A program made the translations under genes and the position numbers. DNA of 64,000 bases from Mantis religiosa (taxonomy: Eukaryota > Arthropoda > Insecta > Mantodea > Mantidae): the NCBI GenBank assembly GCA_030765055.1, contig CM060955.1, forward strand, positions 152,969,469 through 153,033,468, in the 5' to 3' direction. The notes beneath the pieces were generated by a model that saw only the letters and a program-made list of their open reading frames with translations, had not been told where the DNA came from and ran no database searches. Positions 31,612 through 42,379 of this stretch are shown here, in pieces. Every line of letters starts with the position of its first letter. The stretch's first letter is position 1.

Positions 31612-31976
31612 AGTTGAGTCCAGGGGGTCTACTCTCATCAGTCCTGCACCCGTAGGACCAAGACCCGGGCCTCTTTAAACCTGAGAGTATCCGAGCTCTC
31701 CCAAAGGGCGCTGGACGTCCTCCGTGGGGCTTTCCATAGGACACAAGACGGGATGGAAGTGGATGCGCCACTTACGTGCGCCAACAGAAAAGGTGAAGGC
31801 TACCGATATGACCTCGGTGGGGCTGCCTGGCGATCTAGCACAACTTCTACTAGCTCTGCAGGCTAGTAACCGGGAGAATTAATGGCTTCCCTCAGAAGTA
31901 CCCGATTCCCACGAGTATCGGGAACCACTGCCCCCTCGAGACCAACCCAATCCGAACAACTCCAAGAGGGAGTTCA
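31612..31976 (+). repeat. family B, copy 2 (3'-shortened)
   Basis: Starts GTTGAGTCCAGG like copy 1, contains ACAAGACGGGATGGAAGTGG and CGATCTAGCAC, and runs without interruption into ACTAGCTCTGCAGG, confirming the join inferred for copy 1. It ends after AACTCCAAGAGGGAG, about 150 bp short of copy 1. It splits the mariner C frame, and the flanks ACTTCAGGGATAGT and AGTTCAGGGGTAAGT look like an imperfect target duplication. Confidence 0.75.
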
Positions 31977-32393
31977 GGGGTAAGTCCGTACAGCTCGCGA
32001 ACTGTCACACGCCGATCTATAAACATTTCTTGCTCCATTTTTGCAATTATTTCGGCTGAAACCGAAGGCCGACCAGAACGCTGTTCGTCATGGACGTCTG
32101 TACGTCCGTCGTTGAACTATCTGACCCACTTTCACACGTTTTTGACGTCCATACACTGTGGCCCATAGACTTCTCATAACTGACTGTGAATTTCAGTGGG
32201 GGTAGTGCGGAAGTGATAGGAAGCTCCATCGCAAAGAGCTGCCCAGCCAAGACTAATGGTTGCAACGGGTTCGTTGTGGTGGAGATTTGAAGGGGTGAAA
32301 CCAAGCTACACGCCAGTGTTGCCGGATCTCGCGTAATACCGTTCCTCACGGCTCCAGTGCCTTGGAGACCTTACTTTACGGAAACGCCTCATA

Positions 32394-32795
32394 CTTTAAC
32401 GAATAGTTGTATTTATACCTAACAGTTTTATAGGTTTGACGCGGTCCTAATCAGGTGGTTAGGCCACATGCCTCACACTGAAGTGGCTGGGCTGGTTCCT
32501 GGTAATCCATGCACTACTTTCTCATACACTCTGCCCTCGTTTCGGTCGTTCTTATACCAGCTACCCTTCCTGACCCAGATTTGTCTCCTCGACAGGTAAC
32601 TGACCACAAGAACCCATTTGTAAGCCCTTGGGGGTGAGGTATACGATCACCTTAGAAAGGAGAGTAAATAAAGAAAGAAGATGAATGTTTACAGGATCGG
32701 TAAAACTTTCCTTGACTTCCAGAAAGAAATTCTTCGATGCTATTTTTTCCACTGTAGCAAAGTCAACTACTAGAACAGACTATTTAAAAAAATTA
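32394..32795. other. unassigned stretch with a possible decayed tRNA-like segment
   Basis: Around 32440-32510, TAATCAGGTGGTTAGGCCAC and GGCTGGTTCCTGG could be worn A- and B-box regions of an old SINE. Nothing else is recognisable. Confidence 0.35.
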
Positions 32796-33278
32796 TAAAA
32801 TAAGGGGGTAATAAAGGCCTTACAGGACAAATTTTTAATTTTTCAGTTTTTGCATATAATGAAAATATAATTCATCCTGATTAAGTTGACATATGCTTTA
32901 TTAAAATATACAAATGTTTAGTATTTTAAATTAATTTATATAAATATAACTGTAATGCTTTAACTTTTAAAATCCTGGCAAGGTTTTATACAACAAAGTA
33001 TAACTCCAGAACTATTAAGTCTAGAAGGTTTTGGTTTGTCCTATATTTTAGGGGAAATTCTGATTCATATGTTGGGTAATCTGGAACTCAATATAGCATT
33101 AGAATTTTGTGGTTAGAGTTTGTTTAATTCTATAAACAAGTGGTAATATCTTGGCTATTTGTATATTTTTATATTGTGCTCAGCCTGTTGTTTTCAAAAT
33201 TACAAAACGCAAAGACTTGTTTAAAAAGAGAAGAAACAAAGGCCATCAACATTATAGAATATTTCCTGTGGTAGAGAC

Positions 33279-33556
33279 TGGTCCCGTAGCTCAGTCAGTA
33301 GAGCACCTGCCTACCGTGCTAGGGGTCCCGGGTTCGATTCCCGGCGGTGGGGGTGGGGATTTTTCTCCAACCAAGATAATTCTCCATCTTCCTCAGAGTC
33401 TGGAAGCATGAATGAGAGTGTGAATGTGTGCGTGATGTAATGATTAAAAACCAAAGATAACGAGTTAACACCTACGGTATGTTCCAAAGGAGAACGGCCG
33501 CCGATATGACCATAGCAGTTAAAGGCGGGGTATAAATGGAACAAGCCAAAAAAGAG
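33279..33556 (+). mobile_element. SINE-B copy 2
   Basis: Head with A box TAGCTCAGTCAG and B box GGTTCGATTCCC, body with AGATAATTCTCCATCTTCC, ending after GGGGTATAAATGGAACAAGCC. An approximately 14-bp target duplication, TCCTGTGGTAGAGA at left and TCCTGTGATAGAAG at right (33264-33277, 33557-33570), flanks it. Confidence 0.88.
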
Positions 33557-33959
33557 TCCTGTGATAGAAGAGGTAACTGCACAACAATGTGAAAATTTAG
33601 TGTTAAACAATCCTGTTGAGATGTTGAAACTCCACCCAGTGCTTCTACAAGTTAACTAAACAACAGAGTTATAGTAACATTAATGAAGATGAAATAAATA
33701 GATTAATTAATTTTAATATTATCGCGAACCCGTCACTACAATCGCGCGGCTTGTTCACAGAAAAGGAACTGATAGGCGGATGCAGATAATGGTCTGCCGA
33801 AGCAAACAAACTGAGATAAATGAAAAGGTCTAGTTACTTCTGGACTGATAGTGATAATTCGTTTCTGGTTTATTTTAGAATGATGTGACACGCCAGCCGG
33901 GTAAGTGTGAAACAAGAGTTGAAAGTTGTTGTAAAGACATGAAACAAAAACGAGTGAGT

Positions 33960-34108
33960 CGCGAGAGGTAAGCAGAGAACAGCTGAGTGTGTTTTAAACT
34001 GAACGCTGTTTTTATTGGGAGTGTATTTCTACGCAATTAAAAAACATTTAGAATTTCGGCAATTTGGACTTTTAATTCTACGAGCCAACAAACTCACGGT
34101 ATGTTAAG
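33960..34108 (+). mobile_element. LTR 3' fragment
   Basis: The block AATTTCGGCAATTTGGACTT then TTAATTCTACGAGCCAACAAACTCACGG matches the last 70 bp of the solo LTRs at 18030-18097 and 16697-16765 (motif shown in two pieces). The upstream part is too different to place the left end; it could reach 33738. It interrupts the Mutator-like frame. Confidence 0.4.
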
Positions 34109-34560
34109 TTCAGTTTTAGTGACTTTGTCAGCTGTAATATTTGTGGGGGAAAGTGAATCTGCATGAAAATGTTTCTCAAAGAAGTGGCATAGTAAATAAC
34201 CTAATGGTAAAGTGCACAAAGTGTGAGAGCATGAAGAATTTTTAAACCTCAGTAAAAATAATTAAGAACCCCATCTTTTTGAAAATAATTTGAGGTTATT
34301 TTATGGACTTAGATGTATTGGAAAGGGATTTTCAGCTGGCAAGGTACTTTGTGGAATGCAGAATCTTCCCAAACCACCAACTAACATTATTCTTTACACT
34401 TCAGTAGTAGGAACAAGTGTGTAAAACATAGCTGAAGACTCTGGTGAACCTATTAGTGAATCTATAGTAGAAAATAATAATACACTTTTGATGGATCTTG
34501 TCGAGAAAGAGGTTTTCAATCAAAAAATTCACGTGCATCTATTTTAGTTTTACTTCAACA

Positions 34561-35005
34561 TCAATTTTCTCAAAACTACATTGTTCAAAATAAAATCCCC
34601 GTTTCTTCATAAACCATAAGTAATATCTCCATACAAATTTTATGACATAATCCAAATTTGATAGTGATGTTGTGAATCCTCAGAGAGTCGATTTCCTCAA
34701 ATAGATTATTGTTTTAAAAAATAAAAGGTTCAGTTTTTATGAAAAAGTTGGAACTGCATTTAAAAATTATAAAATATGTAGCACTTTAGATTCTTATACG
34801 AGTGTCAGTATATTTAGAAAGAACCAATACATGCACTGTAAAAATTTTGTATTTCTATACGCAATAGATCCTGAAAAACACGCGGCATTAATTTCCCATT
34901 TTAACGTTGGTAATATAGAGCAAAGGATTATTTCTTTAAAAGGATTAATTCCTTTTGGATTAATTCGTCAATATAAAATTAACATTGAAAATATTCAGCG
35001 ATAAA
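34561..35005. other. AT-rich stretch, perhaps Mutator-like 3' region
   Basis: No frame or repeat found. Position suggests it may include the remainder of the Mutator relic, but no CCCCCTTAA end is visible. Confidence 0.35.
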
Positions 35006-35009
35006 AATC

Positions 35010-35228
35010 CTGGTATCTAACTACTTACAATACTAAGTCGCCGCATATGTTTAACTCGAATATGAGAACTCTAAGTGGTCTACCGGGAAAATATGATGAG
35101 TCAATTGGAGAGTTTAATGTCGGGATGGCACGTTGGTCATGGTAGCTCAAGGGGTTGGAGCGACTGGACGGAAACCTGGAGATCCGTTGTTCAAATACCG
35201 ACCGTGGCTTTGAATTTTTCAGTTGGGT
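35010..35228 (+). mobile_element. SINE-C copy with upstream block
   Basis: ACTTACAATACTAAGTCGCC at the left, GAGAGTTTAATGTCGGGA, then a tRNA-like core at 35137-35208 (A box TAGCTCAAGGG, B box worn to GTTCAAATACC), and TTTTTCAGTTGGGTC. It is one of the more diverged copies. Confidence 0.7.
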
Positions 35229-35879
35229 CTAATTAATTAACATAGAACATTACGACTCCCCTAAATCCACAGTGGAAAATACTGTCTCTCTCAAGCATAG
35301 AAAATAAAGTTGAACGTGTCGTAAAGGGAATAACAGATAGCCTGAATCTAAAATTTTTATCACATATGGCCCGATTCATAATAATTGTGACGAGTCATGC
35401 CCTGTGCGGACTAAAAATCGATTACTTTATAACAGAGGACGTCCTAAAATGCTCTTCTTGGGGCTTTTGGGACTGGAAAAGCTGGTTTCCGGGTTCCCAA
35501 TGCATAACTATCAGATGTTTAGTCATCTGTACCAGTGCATGCGGAATTTCACGTCTCCTTTAGAAGGAACCGTTCTCACATTTGTTATAGGCTGACCTGG
35601 GAGATGTTTGGTGATGTTAAATGAAAAATTAAATTGCCAGTGTGTTATCTTTTGTTTTTTACAGAGCAAGCTTCACGGGAGAAAAGGTATTAAGATAATA
35701 ATGACTCACAAATAATAGGGGATGCGTTCAAGTTATAACACATAATTTTTGTCAGGACTGGAATCAGATAGGAACTTCTGTTTTTTTTAAATACACGTGG
35801 ACTCTTTATCAATTCGTGACAAAGATGGCAGCATAGATCTCTAGTGGCAGCGACGAAAGTTAGGACTGTCTTTGATACT
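35229..35879. other. unassigned stretch
   Basis: Short frames around 35366-35595 overlap and carry no recognised motif. No repeat detected. Confidence 0.45.
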
Positions 35880-36275
35880 TAAAATGGCAACGTTTTCATT
35901 GCAAAAACAGCGTGTAATCATTAGTTTTCTCGACTTTTGTGGTGTGACATCTATTGAAATTCATCGCCAGTTGAGTGAGGCATGTGGTGATGGTACCATG
36001 GATGTGTCTAATGTTCATTCCTGAGTGCGACAGTTCAATGAAGGCAGAACGTCGTGTGACAACAAACCAAGAATGCTACGGCCTCGCATCAGCCGGTCTG
36101 ACGACATGATCCAGCGAGTGAAGAACGCTGTTTAGAAGGATCGCCGATTGAGCATTTTCAGATCTTCATACAGGATTGTGTGCACAGATCCCACGGAAAT
36201 GCCAATTTTGGTAGCGATGCCTGCAACTGCCTTGGTTTGTTGTCATACGATGTTCTACCTTCATCATACTTGTAA
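35880..36275. pseudogene. palindromic mariner N-terminal fragment
   Basis: Plus-strand reading from ATG 35884 gives a mariner helix-turn-helix region (QKQRVIISFLDF, SIEIHRQL, VRQFNEGRTSCDNKPR) with stops. From about 36130 the sequence turns round: read on minus from 36268 it gives EGRTSYDNKPR again, then the next part (IATKIGISVGSVHTILYEDL, partly out of frame). The two EGRTS..DNKPR segments are about 160 bp apart in opposite orientation. Confidence 0.7.
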
Positions 36276-36299
36276 TTAAAGAAATATACAACGACAACA

Positions 36300-37054
36300 C
36301 CTGTCAAGTGAAACAAGGAACAAAACTGTCAAAACCATTTTATACAAGCAAAGGGCTTTTAAGAGGGTGCTGCTTATCGCCCTTATTATTTAAAATTTTC
36401 TAGATGATATGTAAGCTTAAGGGATAGGTCAAAAAATGCGGAAGAATGAGCTACCAAATAAGGGATAATATATCTATCTCTAATCTATTACGTACTGATG
36501 ACCAAGTAATTGTTGCCCAAGATATCGAAGATGTGGTTACATGTGTAGGAAATTACAAGAATAATATGCAAAGTGGGAGCTGAAAATAAATTTAAAGAAA
36601 ACTGAACATCTGACAGCTGCTATTGAAGATACAGAAACGAAAAAATGATAAAGCATTGGTGGAAAGTGTGATGCTCTATGGAGCAGAAAGTTGGAGAATC
36701 AGCAGAATACAAAGGATAAATTAAGAGCAACGAAAATGGACTTCTGGAGAAGGTCTGCCAGGAAGTCAAGAAGCGATAGGATATGGAATGAAATAATAAG
36801 AAAATTGTTGAATGTGGAAAGAGATGTTATAGAAGTGTTAAGTAAGAAAGGACTACAATAGTATGGACACCTATTGAGGATGAATGATTGCAGATTACCA
36901 AAGGAAGTGCTTAGGTGGACGCCACAAGGAAGACATAGGAAGGGAAGACCTAATGATCAGTGGATGGACAAAGTGACAAAGTGTATGAGGCAGAAAGGAC
37001 TACTTGATGTAGATGTATTAAATAGAGATAAATGGAGAAAAACGATTGCTCTGT
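36300..37054 (+). pseudogene. RTE-like LINE relic, second copy
   Basis: GCCLSPLLF near 36370 is an RT motif-B/C approach, LRTDDQVIVAQD near 36495 holds the catalytic DD (YADD worn to RTDD), MLYGAESWR near 36670 is the post-RT block, and 36874-37068 gives RMNDCRLPKEVL, GRHRKGRPNDQW and DKWRKTIAL, the C-terminal signature also seen at 12.7 kb. Frames are broken in several places. A SINE-A sits at the end of the coding region. Confidence 0.75.
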
Positions 37055-37290
37055 GTGAAAATGTGTAGTGTTTAACGCCGGCTTTTACTACATAGGGCAC
37101 CGCAGGCGATGAAACTGATGATACATGAGATGAAGATGGAGCACCGGTGGAATGAGATGGAGGGGAAACCGGAGATTCCGGAGAAAACCCGTGTTGTCCA
37201 CCACAAATCTCACTTTTCGGTCACCTGGGATCGAAACCGGGCCGCCTTGATGAGAGACAAGCGATCTAACCAGTGAGCGACGGTGCGGCC
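37055..37290 (-). mobile_element. SINE-A copy 3
   Basis: Reverse-oriented, somewhat diverged copy. Head at the right with B box GGTTTCGATCCC (one extra T). Flanked by an 11-bp duplication GATTGCTCTGT at 37044-37054 and 37291-37301. Body block CTCCGGAATCTCCGGTTTCC is retained. Confidence 0.87.
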
Positions 37291-37301
37291 GATTGCTCTG
37301 T

Positions 37302-37921
37302 AAATGTTATATTTGAATACTTAGGAGTGAGGTTGAATAACAATGGTAACTGGGGAGCACTCAGGAGAAAAATGGAAGCAAAAGAAGGGTTGACAATGAA
37401 TGGGATAAGATTATGCAAATATAAGATAGTAATGACAACGAAGTTGTTAGAAAGCATGTATGAAGCACTATTTGAATGCATAGTGTTGTATGCAGTGGAG
37501 TTCTGGCGGGGGGGGGGGGGTTCCACAGAGGTAAACAAAATAGTGTACCAAACTACAGAAGGTTTAGTCAAGACCTACTAGGCTTACCAAGATCAGCACT
37601 TAGGGAAGAAGCTTTAGTAGAATTAGGAAAGACAAGAAGAAATGGAATAATAATGGAAAGAATAATAAAATTTGGGTATAGGTGTTTGGCCAAAGAAGAA
37701 GGGGAAATTATGCATGAGACAGCAAAAAACATTAGTGAACTCAAATAGTTGTTGGGGTGAGTTAGGAGGAATTATGGAAAAAAATAGGAATGGGAGATAT
37801 ATGGAGATTAGAGGAAAGAAATACAAGCGATGTGGGTAAATTGATAAAATGCAGAATAGAGACATATAGAAAGACAGGAAACATGGGGAAGTCTAGAAAA
37901 TATGAAATCATTATGATTTTA
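37302..37921 (+). pseudogene. LINE-A, post-RT coding part (left portion)
   Basis: The frame at 37273-37581 has VIFEYLGVRLNNNGNW, KYKIVMTTKLLE and VLYAVEFW, the YLGV..YG/AVE block after the RT domain of non-LTR elements. It continues with frameshifts to GATTTTACAA at 37921, where a foreign segment begins. The same LINE-A sequence resumes at 38931. A G-homopolymer near 37508-37520 sits in one of the frame breaks. Confidence 0.7.
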
Positions 37922-38930
37922 CAACTCAGATTTCAACCAATCTGAGACATCCATGAAGCAGATGGAAGAGAAAGTACATCTACTGCAACATACAGCTGGT
38001 ACCTGGGGGAGGGAAGGATATATAGATATATGTAGTAAGTTAGGGCGAGAAGGTTTTGCTTGGGCGAGAACAGGAGTGAGAAACTTGAAAGGTATAGGTC
38101 AAGAGAGGGAGCTAGATAAATGTCCATTGTGTGGAGAAGAGAATGCAGATTTCCATTGTATATTAAATTGTAGTCAAACAAAGATATGGAGAGTGCAGGC
38201 ATGGCTACGTAAATGGGACAGTTTGGGGGGTGAAGTAGTAATTAGAAAAATGTTATCAGTAAAAGGAGAAAAGAACAGGAGAAATATAGGGAATTATTTA
38301 GGGAAAGTTGAAGAGAGATGGCTAAGAACAATTAAGAGAAAAATGTAGAGTGAGATAGGTGAAATGGCACAAAGCGTAAAAAGGAGCAGAGGGCCTCCAT
38401 TACACAAAAACCTAGGGTTAGGTATGGGGGCTGAATTGCTATTTAATGGTGGGCAACATGATAACATGATAGGATTTTCAGGATTTAGGAATATATGGCA
38501 TATTTCAGTATGGATTTTATAATTGTAATCTTGATTTTGTATTTCCATTTGTTGATGTAAAAGGCAATAAATTACTAATTACTAATTACAGCTGGTAACC
38601 AGTGTATCGTTCCAGGCATGGAGATAGAAGAGGAAGTACAATTCTCTCAACAAACATCCAACAGTTTAACTTCTTCACGTCCAGAGACGATGCAACTCCA
38701 ACCTGTTAATATCACAGGTGACAACCAATTATCTGTGCCCAGTAAGAATTGTACCAATGTTCCAGTTCCAAAAGTTGCATTAGAAATCAGGAAGACTGGG
38801 CGAAGTCTTAACTTTCTTGGAGAAGAGCGTTCTCATGCAGTAGCTGTAGCAGCCTTCACTGAAGATGACTCGGACACGAGTTGTAAAACGTTTCTGAAGG
38901 AAAGGTGAACATCGGGTCTGAATACTTTGA
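37922..38930 (+). other. unidentified coding-like segment X (split by a LINE)
   Basis: Bases 37922-38002 and 38589-38908 join into one open frame of about 135 codons ending in TGA at 38906-38908, once the LINE at 38003-38588 is removed. The protein is rich in Ser, Thr, Gln and Val, has an amphipathic Glu/Lys/Gln-rich start (MKQMEEKVHLLQ), and ends with EDDSDTSCKTFLKER. I recognise no family. It interrupts LINE-A between GATTTTACAA and AATAAAAAGAAATTGG. It could be a retroposed piece of host mRNA, or part of an element that I do not know. Confidence 0.5.
38003..38588 (+). pseudogene. LINE-A-like 3' end with intact CCHC knuckle
   Basis: A 131-residue frame (its LINE part about 38030-38348) gives GREGFAWARTGV and then CPLCGEENADFHCILNC, a clean CX2CX7HX4C knuckle, and a basic tail ending TIKRKM. 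The 3' UTR ends with ACTAATTACTAATTAC repeats. TACAGCTGGTA occurs at both edges (37992-38002 and about 38587-38597), a likely target duplication. It is related to, but distinct from, the LINE-A subfamily around it. Confidence 0.75.
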
Positions 38931-39450
38931 AAATTCTTTACAAAATAAAAAGAAATTGGGAACGAGAAGTATATATAGATTACTGCAATACTAAGAGAGA
39001 GAAGAGTTAGCTTGGATGCGAACAGGAACAATATTTCTAAGAGGGATAAGAGGTGGGGTAAAGGGTGTTTGTGAATTGTATGGTGAAAAATAAGCACAGC
39101 ACACTATGTAACAGAATGCGAAGAGGTTGCAATGTGGAGAAAAATGGTTTGGGAGGAAAATGGATCAATAAAAATGCTAACGGGTAGGGAGGAAAAGAAG
39201 GTAAGAAGCTTTGGCGAGTTCTTGCAGAGAGTAAAAGAAAAATGTGCCAGACATGTAAAGAATATAACAAAGGAAGATGAGGGGAAGGAAGGAGACTACT
39301 TAAGTAACAAAGAGGCATTGAGGTTAAGAGCTACCTGGCAGAGCAGAAGACCAGGTTGTCATGTAAGCAAAGGTAGCAATAAGGTAAAGACAAATAAATA
39401 TAGTCTAAAGTTGTAAACTGTAAAATTTTGGAATATGCACAATAAAAGTC
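38931..39450 (+). mobile_element. LINE-A, 3' coding and UTR (right portion)
   Basis: Continues the copy interrupted at 37921: AAAAAGAAATTGGGAACGAG, the worn knuckle region near 39060-39110 and the frame 39132-39416 with EEKKVRSFGEFLQRV. The UTR then shows TTAAGTAACAAAGAGGC and ATAAATATAGTC. It allows the break points of the copies at 2490/4403 to be placed. Confidence 0.75.
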
Positions 39451-40455
39451 TAATGTAAAAATCTATATCTACTATTGTGACACAATTTTCTAGTTGGCTA
39501 TTGGTTTAGCTGACGTAACCTATAGCATTATAGAAAGCCCTGTAAATAAAAAATGATTATAACAATAACCGTAACGTGTAAACGATCAATAAGAAAGATG
39601 ACAAATACACAAAGAGATGTCAGCGATAAGCGGTAGATGATATAACAGAGTGGCATATAGAGAGATAAACATTACCCCCGAGAGGATAAGAAACACAAAG
39701 ACCCGTATGGACGAAAACAGATTATCGAAATGATTGATGGGCCCCCAGCGGGATACCAGTGAACAGATGTTGATGTATTGCTATACTTTCTGTAATTCAT
39801 CGTTATACGCTTGAACGCGCGCGCCCTTCGATTCAGTAATAAATGTCTCGTTTTTATGAAGCTTCCTGCTTGAAATATGATATTTCATTTCATTATTCAC
39901 ACACCATAATACGGACGTTTGGGTGGCAAGTTTATGAAGGTACGTCACATTTGTCCAAATTTCCGTTCAATAAAGCATCAAGTTCGACTGCAAAATGTAA
40001 GTAAATGCAAGGCAATTTTGAAATATTGTTTTGCTAAGGACATGCAATTTTCTGTTACCACGTCTATGTAATTATGTCATAAGGAGCTGCTGACCTAAGG
40101 TTCCACGTGGAATGCAAATATTGCTAGTTTTCTTACACACAGAACAAACTACTTCTCATAACTTAATTTTCCCCAATCTGTAGAGTGCTAGCAGTGCGTC
40201 TACGTCATGTTCAAGAACTCCAGAGTTTGAATCTCTGTCAATTCGAGTTATCTGGATAAGTATTTTTCCGGGGTTTTCCTTATGAGTTCCACTGTGCACA
40301 TAAAAACCATCCATCTGACCTTGATTAAGTATTAAGTACCTCCTTCGTTCCTTTATAACAATTATACTAAAAAGAAGCATCACCCCTATTACAGTTAAGC
40401 AAGAGAAAATTGTCAAAGTCAATGTTCTCTTGCCCTGTATATTCAATATGTGTCC
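39451..40455. other. unassigned stretch with a possible decayed SINE
   Basis: Around 40180-40300, GTAGAGTGCTAGCAGTGCG, GAGTTTGAATCTCTG (B-box-like) and TTTTTCCGGGGTTTTCC suggest a worn tRNA-derived SINE. A 105-codon minus frame at 40473-40156 overlaps this and includes a hydrophobic run, but its tail is antisense to the SINE, so I do not call a gene. Confidence 0.4.
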
Positions 40456-40541
40456 AACCCTTACACGTGACACACTGAAATCAAGCCTCGTTTAAGATTT
40501 CTAAGCAAATGATACACTCTGTCAGAACAGTTCAATCAATG
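40456..40541 (+). repeat. 85-bp direct repeat, left copy
   Basis: From TTACACGTGACACACTGAAA to CTGTCAGAACAGTTCAATCA; repeated almost exactly at 41261-41345. The two copies flank mariner E, separated from it by about 40 bp on the left and a few bases on the right. Confidence 0.85.
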
Positions 40542-40581
40542 GCAGGTTCAATAAGGTATTTTAAAATAAAATAGAAATACG

Positions 40582-41258
40582 AGGGGGTGTTATAGTTTTA
40601 ATTATCACCCTGTAGTTTTTGTGCTAGAGTGATGAAAATTTTTAGTGTCATCATTGATCCCTCGGCACATAATGTTGGTATTTTCAGTGATCTGAGTCCT
40701 TTGGATTTTTACAATGAGTGCAGAGTGTGACATGGAGAAAATTGAGGCTCATAGTGTGATAAAGTTCCTGCACTTGAAGGACAAAACTGCCCGAGAAATC
40801 CACGATGAGATGACAACAGTTTATGGAAATTATTTCCCATCGTGTGACACTATTGTGAGGTGGAAAAGGAATTTTCAAACTGGTCACATGTCCCTGACAG
40901 ATGAGCCAAGAGCTGGTAGACCGTCAGCTGTCACAGTGAAGACAGTGGAGTGTTTAATACTGGAAGACAGACGAGCAACCATCCAAATGATCATAAATGA
41001 GACACATCTTAGTTATGGCAGTGTGTGGAAAATTACTCATGATGAACTGCACATGTCTAATGTGTCTTCAAGGTGGTTCCACGTTTTCTAACGCATTTCC
41101 AAAAGCAAACTCGGCGTGACCTTTCAAGACAGATGTTAATGCTGTTGGAACGGAATGAAGATAATTTTTTATCGTCTGGTAACTATCGATGAATCCTGAA
41201 TCTATCAGTATGATCCAGAGACAACAACCATGAACATGGAATGGAAACATGCCGATTC
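40582..41258 (+). pseudogene. mariner E, N-terminal half
   Basis: The left end CGAGGGGGTGTTATAG follows TA. A 125-residue frame from ATG 40714 holds both helix-turn-helix motifs (AREIHDEMTTVYG; IQMIINETHLSYGSVWKI) and the GRPS linker. After the stop at 41089 the homology continues out of frame up to the first catalytic region, where the DESW-type motif is destroyed (near 41190-41205). The element stops at about 41258; the catalytic half and right end are absent. Confidence 0.8.
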
Positions 41259-41260
41259 CT

Positions 41261-41345
41261 ACCTTACACGTGACACTCTGAAATCAAGCCTCGTTTAAGA
41301 TTTCTAAGCAAATGATACACTCTGTCAGAATACTTCAATCAATAC
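41261..41345 (+). repeat. 85-bp direct repeat, right copy
   Basis: Second copy of 40456-40541 with two or three substitutions; it begins directly at the broken end of mariner E. Confidence 0.85.
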
Positions 41346-42379
41346 AGGCTTTTGTTCCAAAATTTAATGTTATTATAGTCTTCTAGGGCTCTTCTCTATT
41401 TCCAGTTTCTGTTGGCACAGAGTTAGAGCTAGGTTCTCTATTTATAGTTTATAGTTTAATGTTAGTCTTGCCTCCCTTAGCTATTGGTTTGTTCTTTTGT
41501 TTTTGTGCCTTTTCCTGCAACATCAACTTATACAGAGCCGATGTTAATGTTTCAGCAATATATATTGCTACTCCCAGGCTCATTGATCTTTCTATCACAT
41601 TCTGTATTGCTTGTTTCAAATTTTATTCTAAAAATTTTCATTTCTGTTTGGCCTCCATGTTGATATAATGCATATAATCTAATCTCAGTGCAAGTTCAGG
41701 GGATAAGAATATACCTTCGCGTACGGTACTCGGAAAATTGCTATCGTAAGGTACTGAGCAACTCACGCGTACGTATATATAACACCATAGCACAGCCCGA
41801 TTCTTTTAAACCGACACTGTGTTTTGCGTTTCTGTAGTCTACTTAATACCAAATAATGAGTACAAATACTAATTAGTTCTTCACCGGACAAGGCAGCAGC
41901 AATGTCAGCAAGTTATTAACAGCACAGCTCCAGTACACTACACGACTTCTCTGAACAATAACTTCTGATTCAGCGGTCAAAGAGGAGGGAAAACTTTCCG
42001 TTGGTAATAAAGATAGTTGTTTGTCTAAATACATACCATGAGCTTCTACTATCTATCGGCAACTACGAGATACTGACACCGTGCGGTACTGGGCACTGTG
42101 TGGTACTGGGCTCATTTCCCCTACTGATTCATTTTATTACCTCCAGATCTCCCCAAGATCTTGGAAGGGTTTTGTATCTCTAATTTTAGTCTTGAATATA
42201 GTCGTCAATCTGTACTTCGCTTTGATACTATTCCTAGCACTTTCTATGCCACTCTACCGCTCCTGGTATTCCCTGCCATCTATAGCTATGTTTCCTGCTG
42301 TTATTTAGGGATGTAAGGAACACCCCCTTTTCCTCCGCCCTTACAGCTCTAGATGCAGTATCAAATGAATCAATACATA
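41346..42379. other. unassigned stretch
   Basis: Several 60-75 codon frames in different phases and no motif. No tandem or dispersed repeat recognised. Confidence 0.45.

Larger units (their letters stand above)
29516..32391 (-). pseudogene. mariner C, full-length but carrying two insertions
   Basis: Ends: CGAGGCGTGTCTCTAAAATA at left and the inverse of TGAGGCGTTTCCGTAAAGTA at right, each next to TA. Reading on minus: an N-terminal region near 32040-31980 (SAEIIAKMEQEMFIDRR, VRELYGLTP), family B insertion, SKTTIDKIL.. with a CARWV motif, TGDETWVH near 31410, a VFWDTKG block, HHDNARPQTA near 31140, LINE-B insertion, then HNPDLAHIDYHLFP and a C-terminus near 29640. All three Asp positions are visible. 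Frameshifts and insertions inactivate it. Subtracting insertions leaves about 1.27 kb. Confidence 0.88.
32796..34560 (+). pseudogene. Mutator-like (MULE) relic with SINE-B and LTR insertions
   Basis: A possible left end TAAGGGGGTAA lies at 32799. A frame around 33200-33280 (KKRRNKGHQHYRIF) resumes after SINE-B with ENLVLNNPVEMLKL. Beyond an LTR-like insertion, 34190-34500 gives VKCTKCESMKNF, then YGLRCIGKGFSAGK, LCGMQNLPKPP and SIVENN, the order seen in Mutator-like transposases (Cys pair, then IGKG..A, then a MNLP-type block). Multiple stops and frame changes. The catalytic DDE core downstream is not recognisable. Confidence 0.6.

Noticed and set aside
33279..33352. Possible functional tRNA gene (Gly-like)
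   Set aside because: The anticodon stem does not pair, a SINE body follows, and a target duplication surrounds the unit.
40156..40473. 105-codon minus ORF with a hydrophobic run, resembling a membrane protein
   Set aside because: Its C-terminal half is antisense to a worn SINE-like segment, and no homology or promoter is visible.
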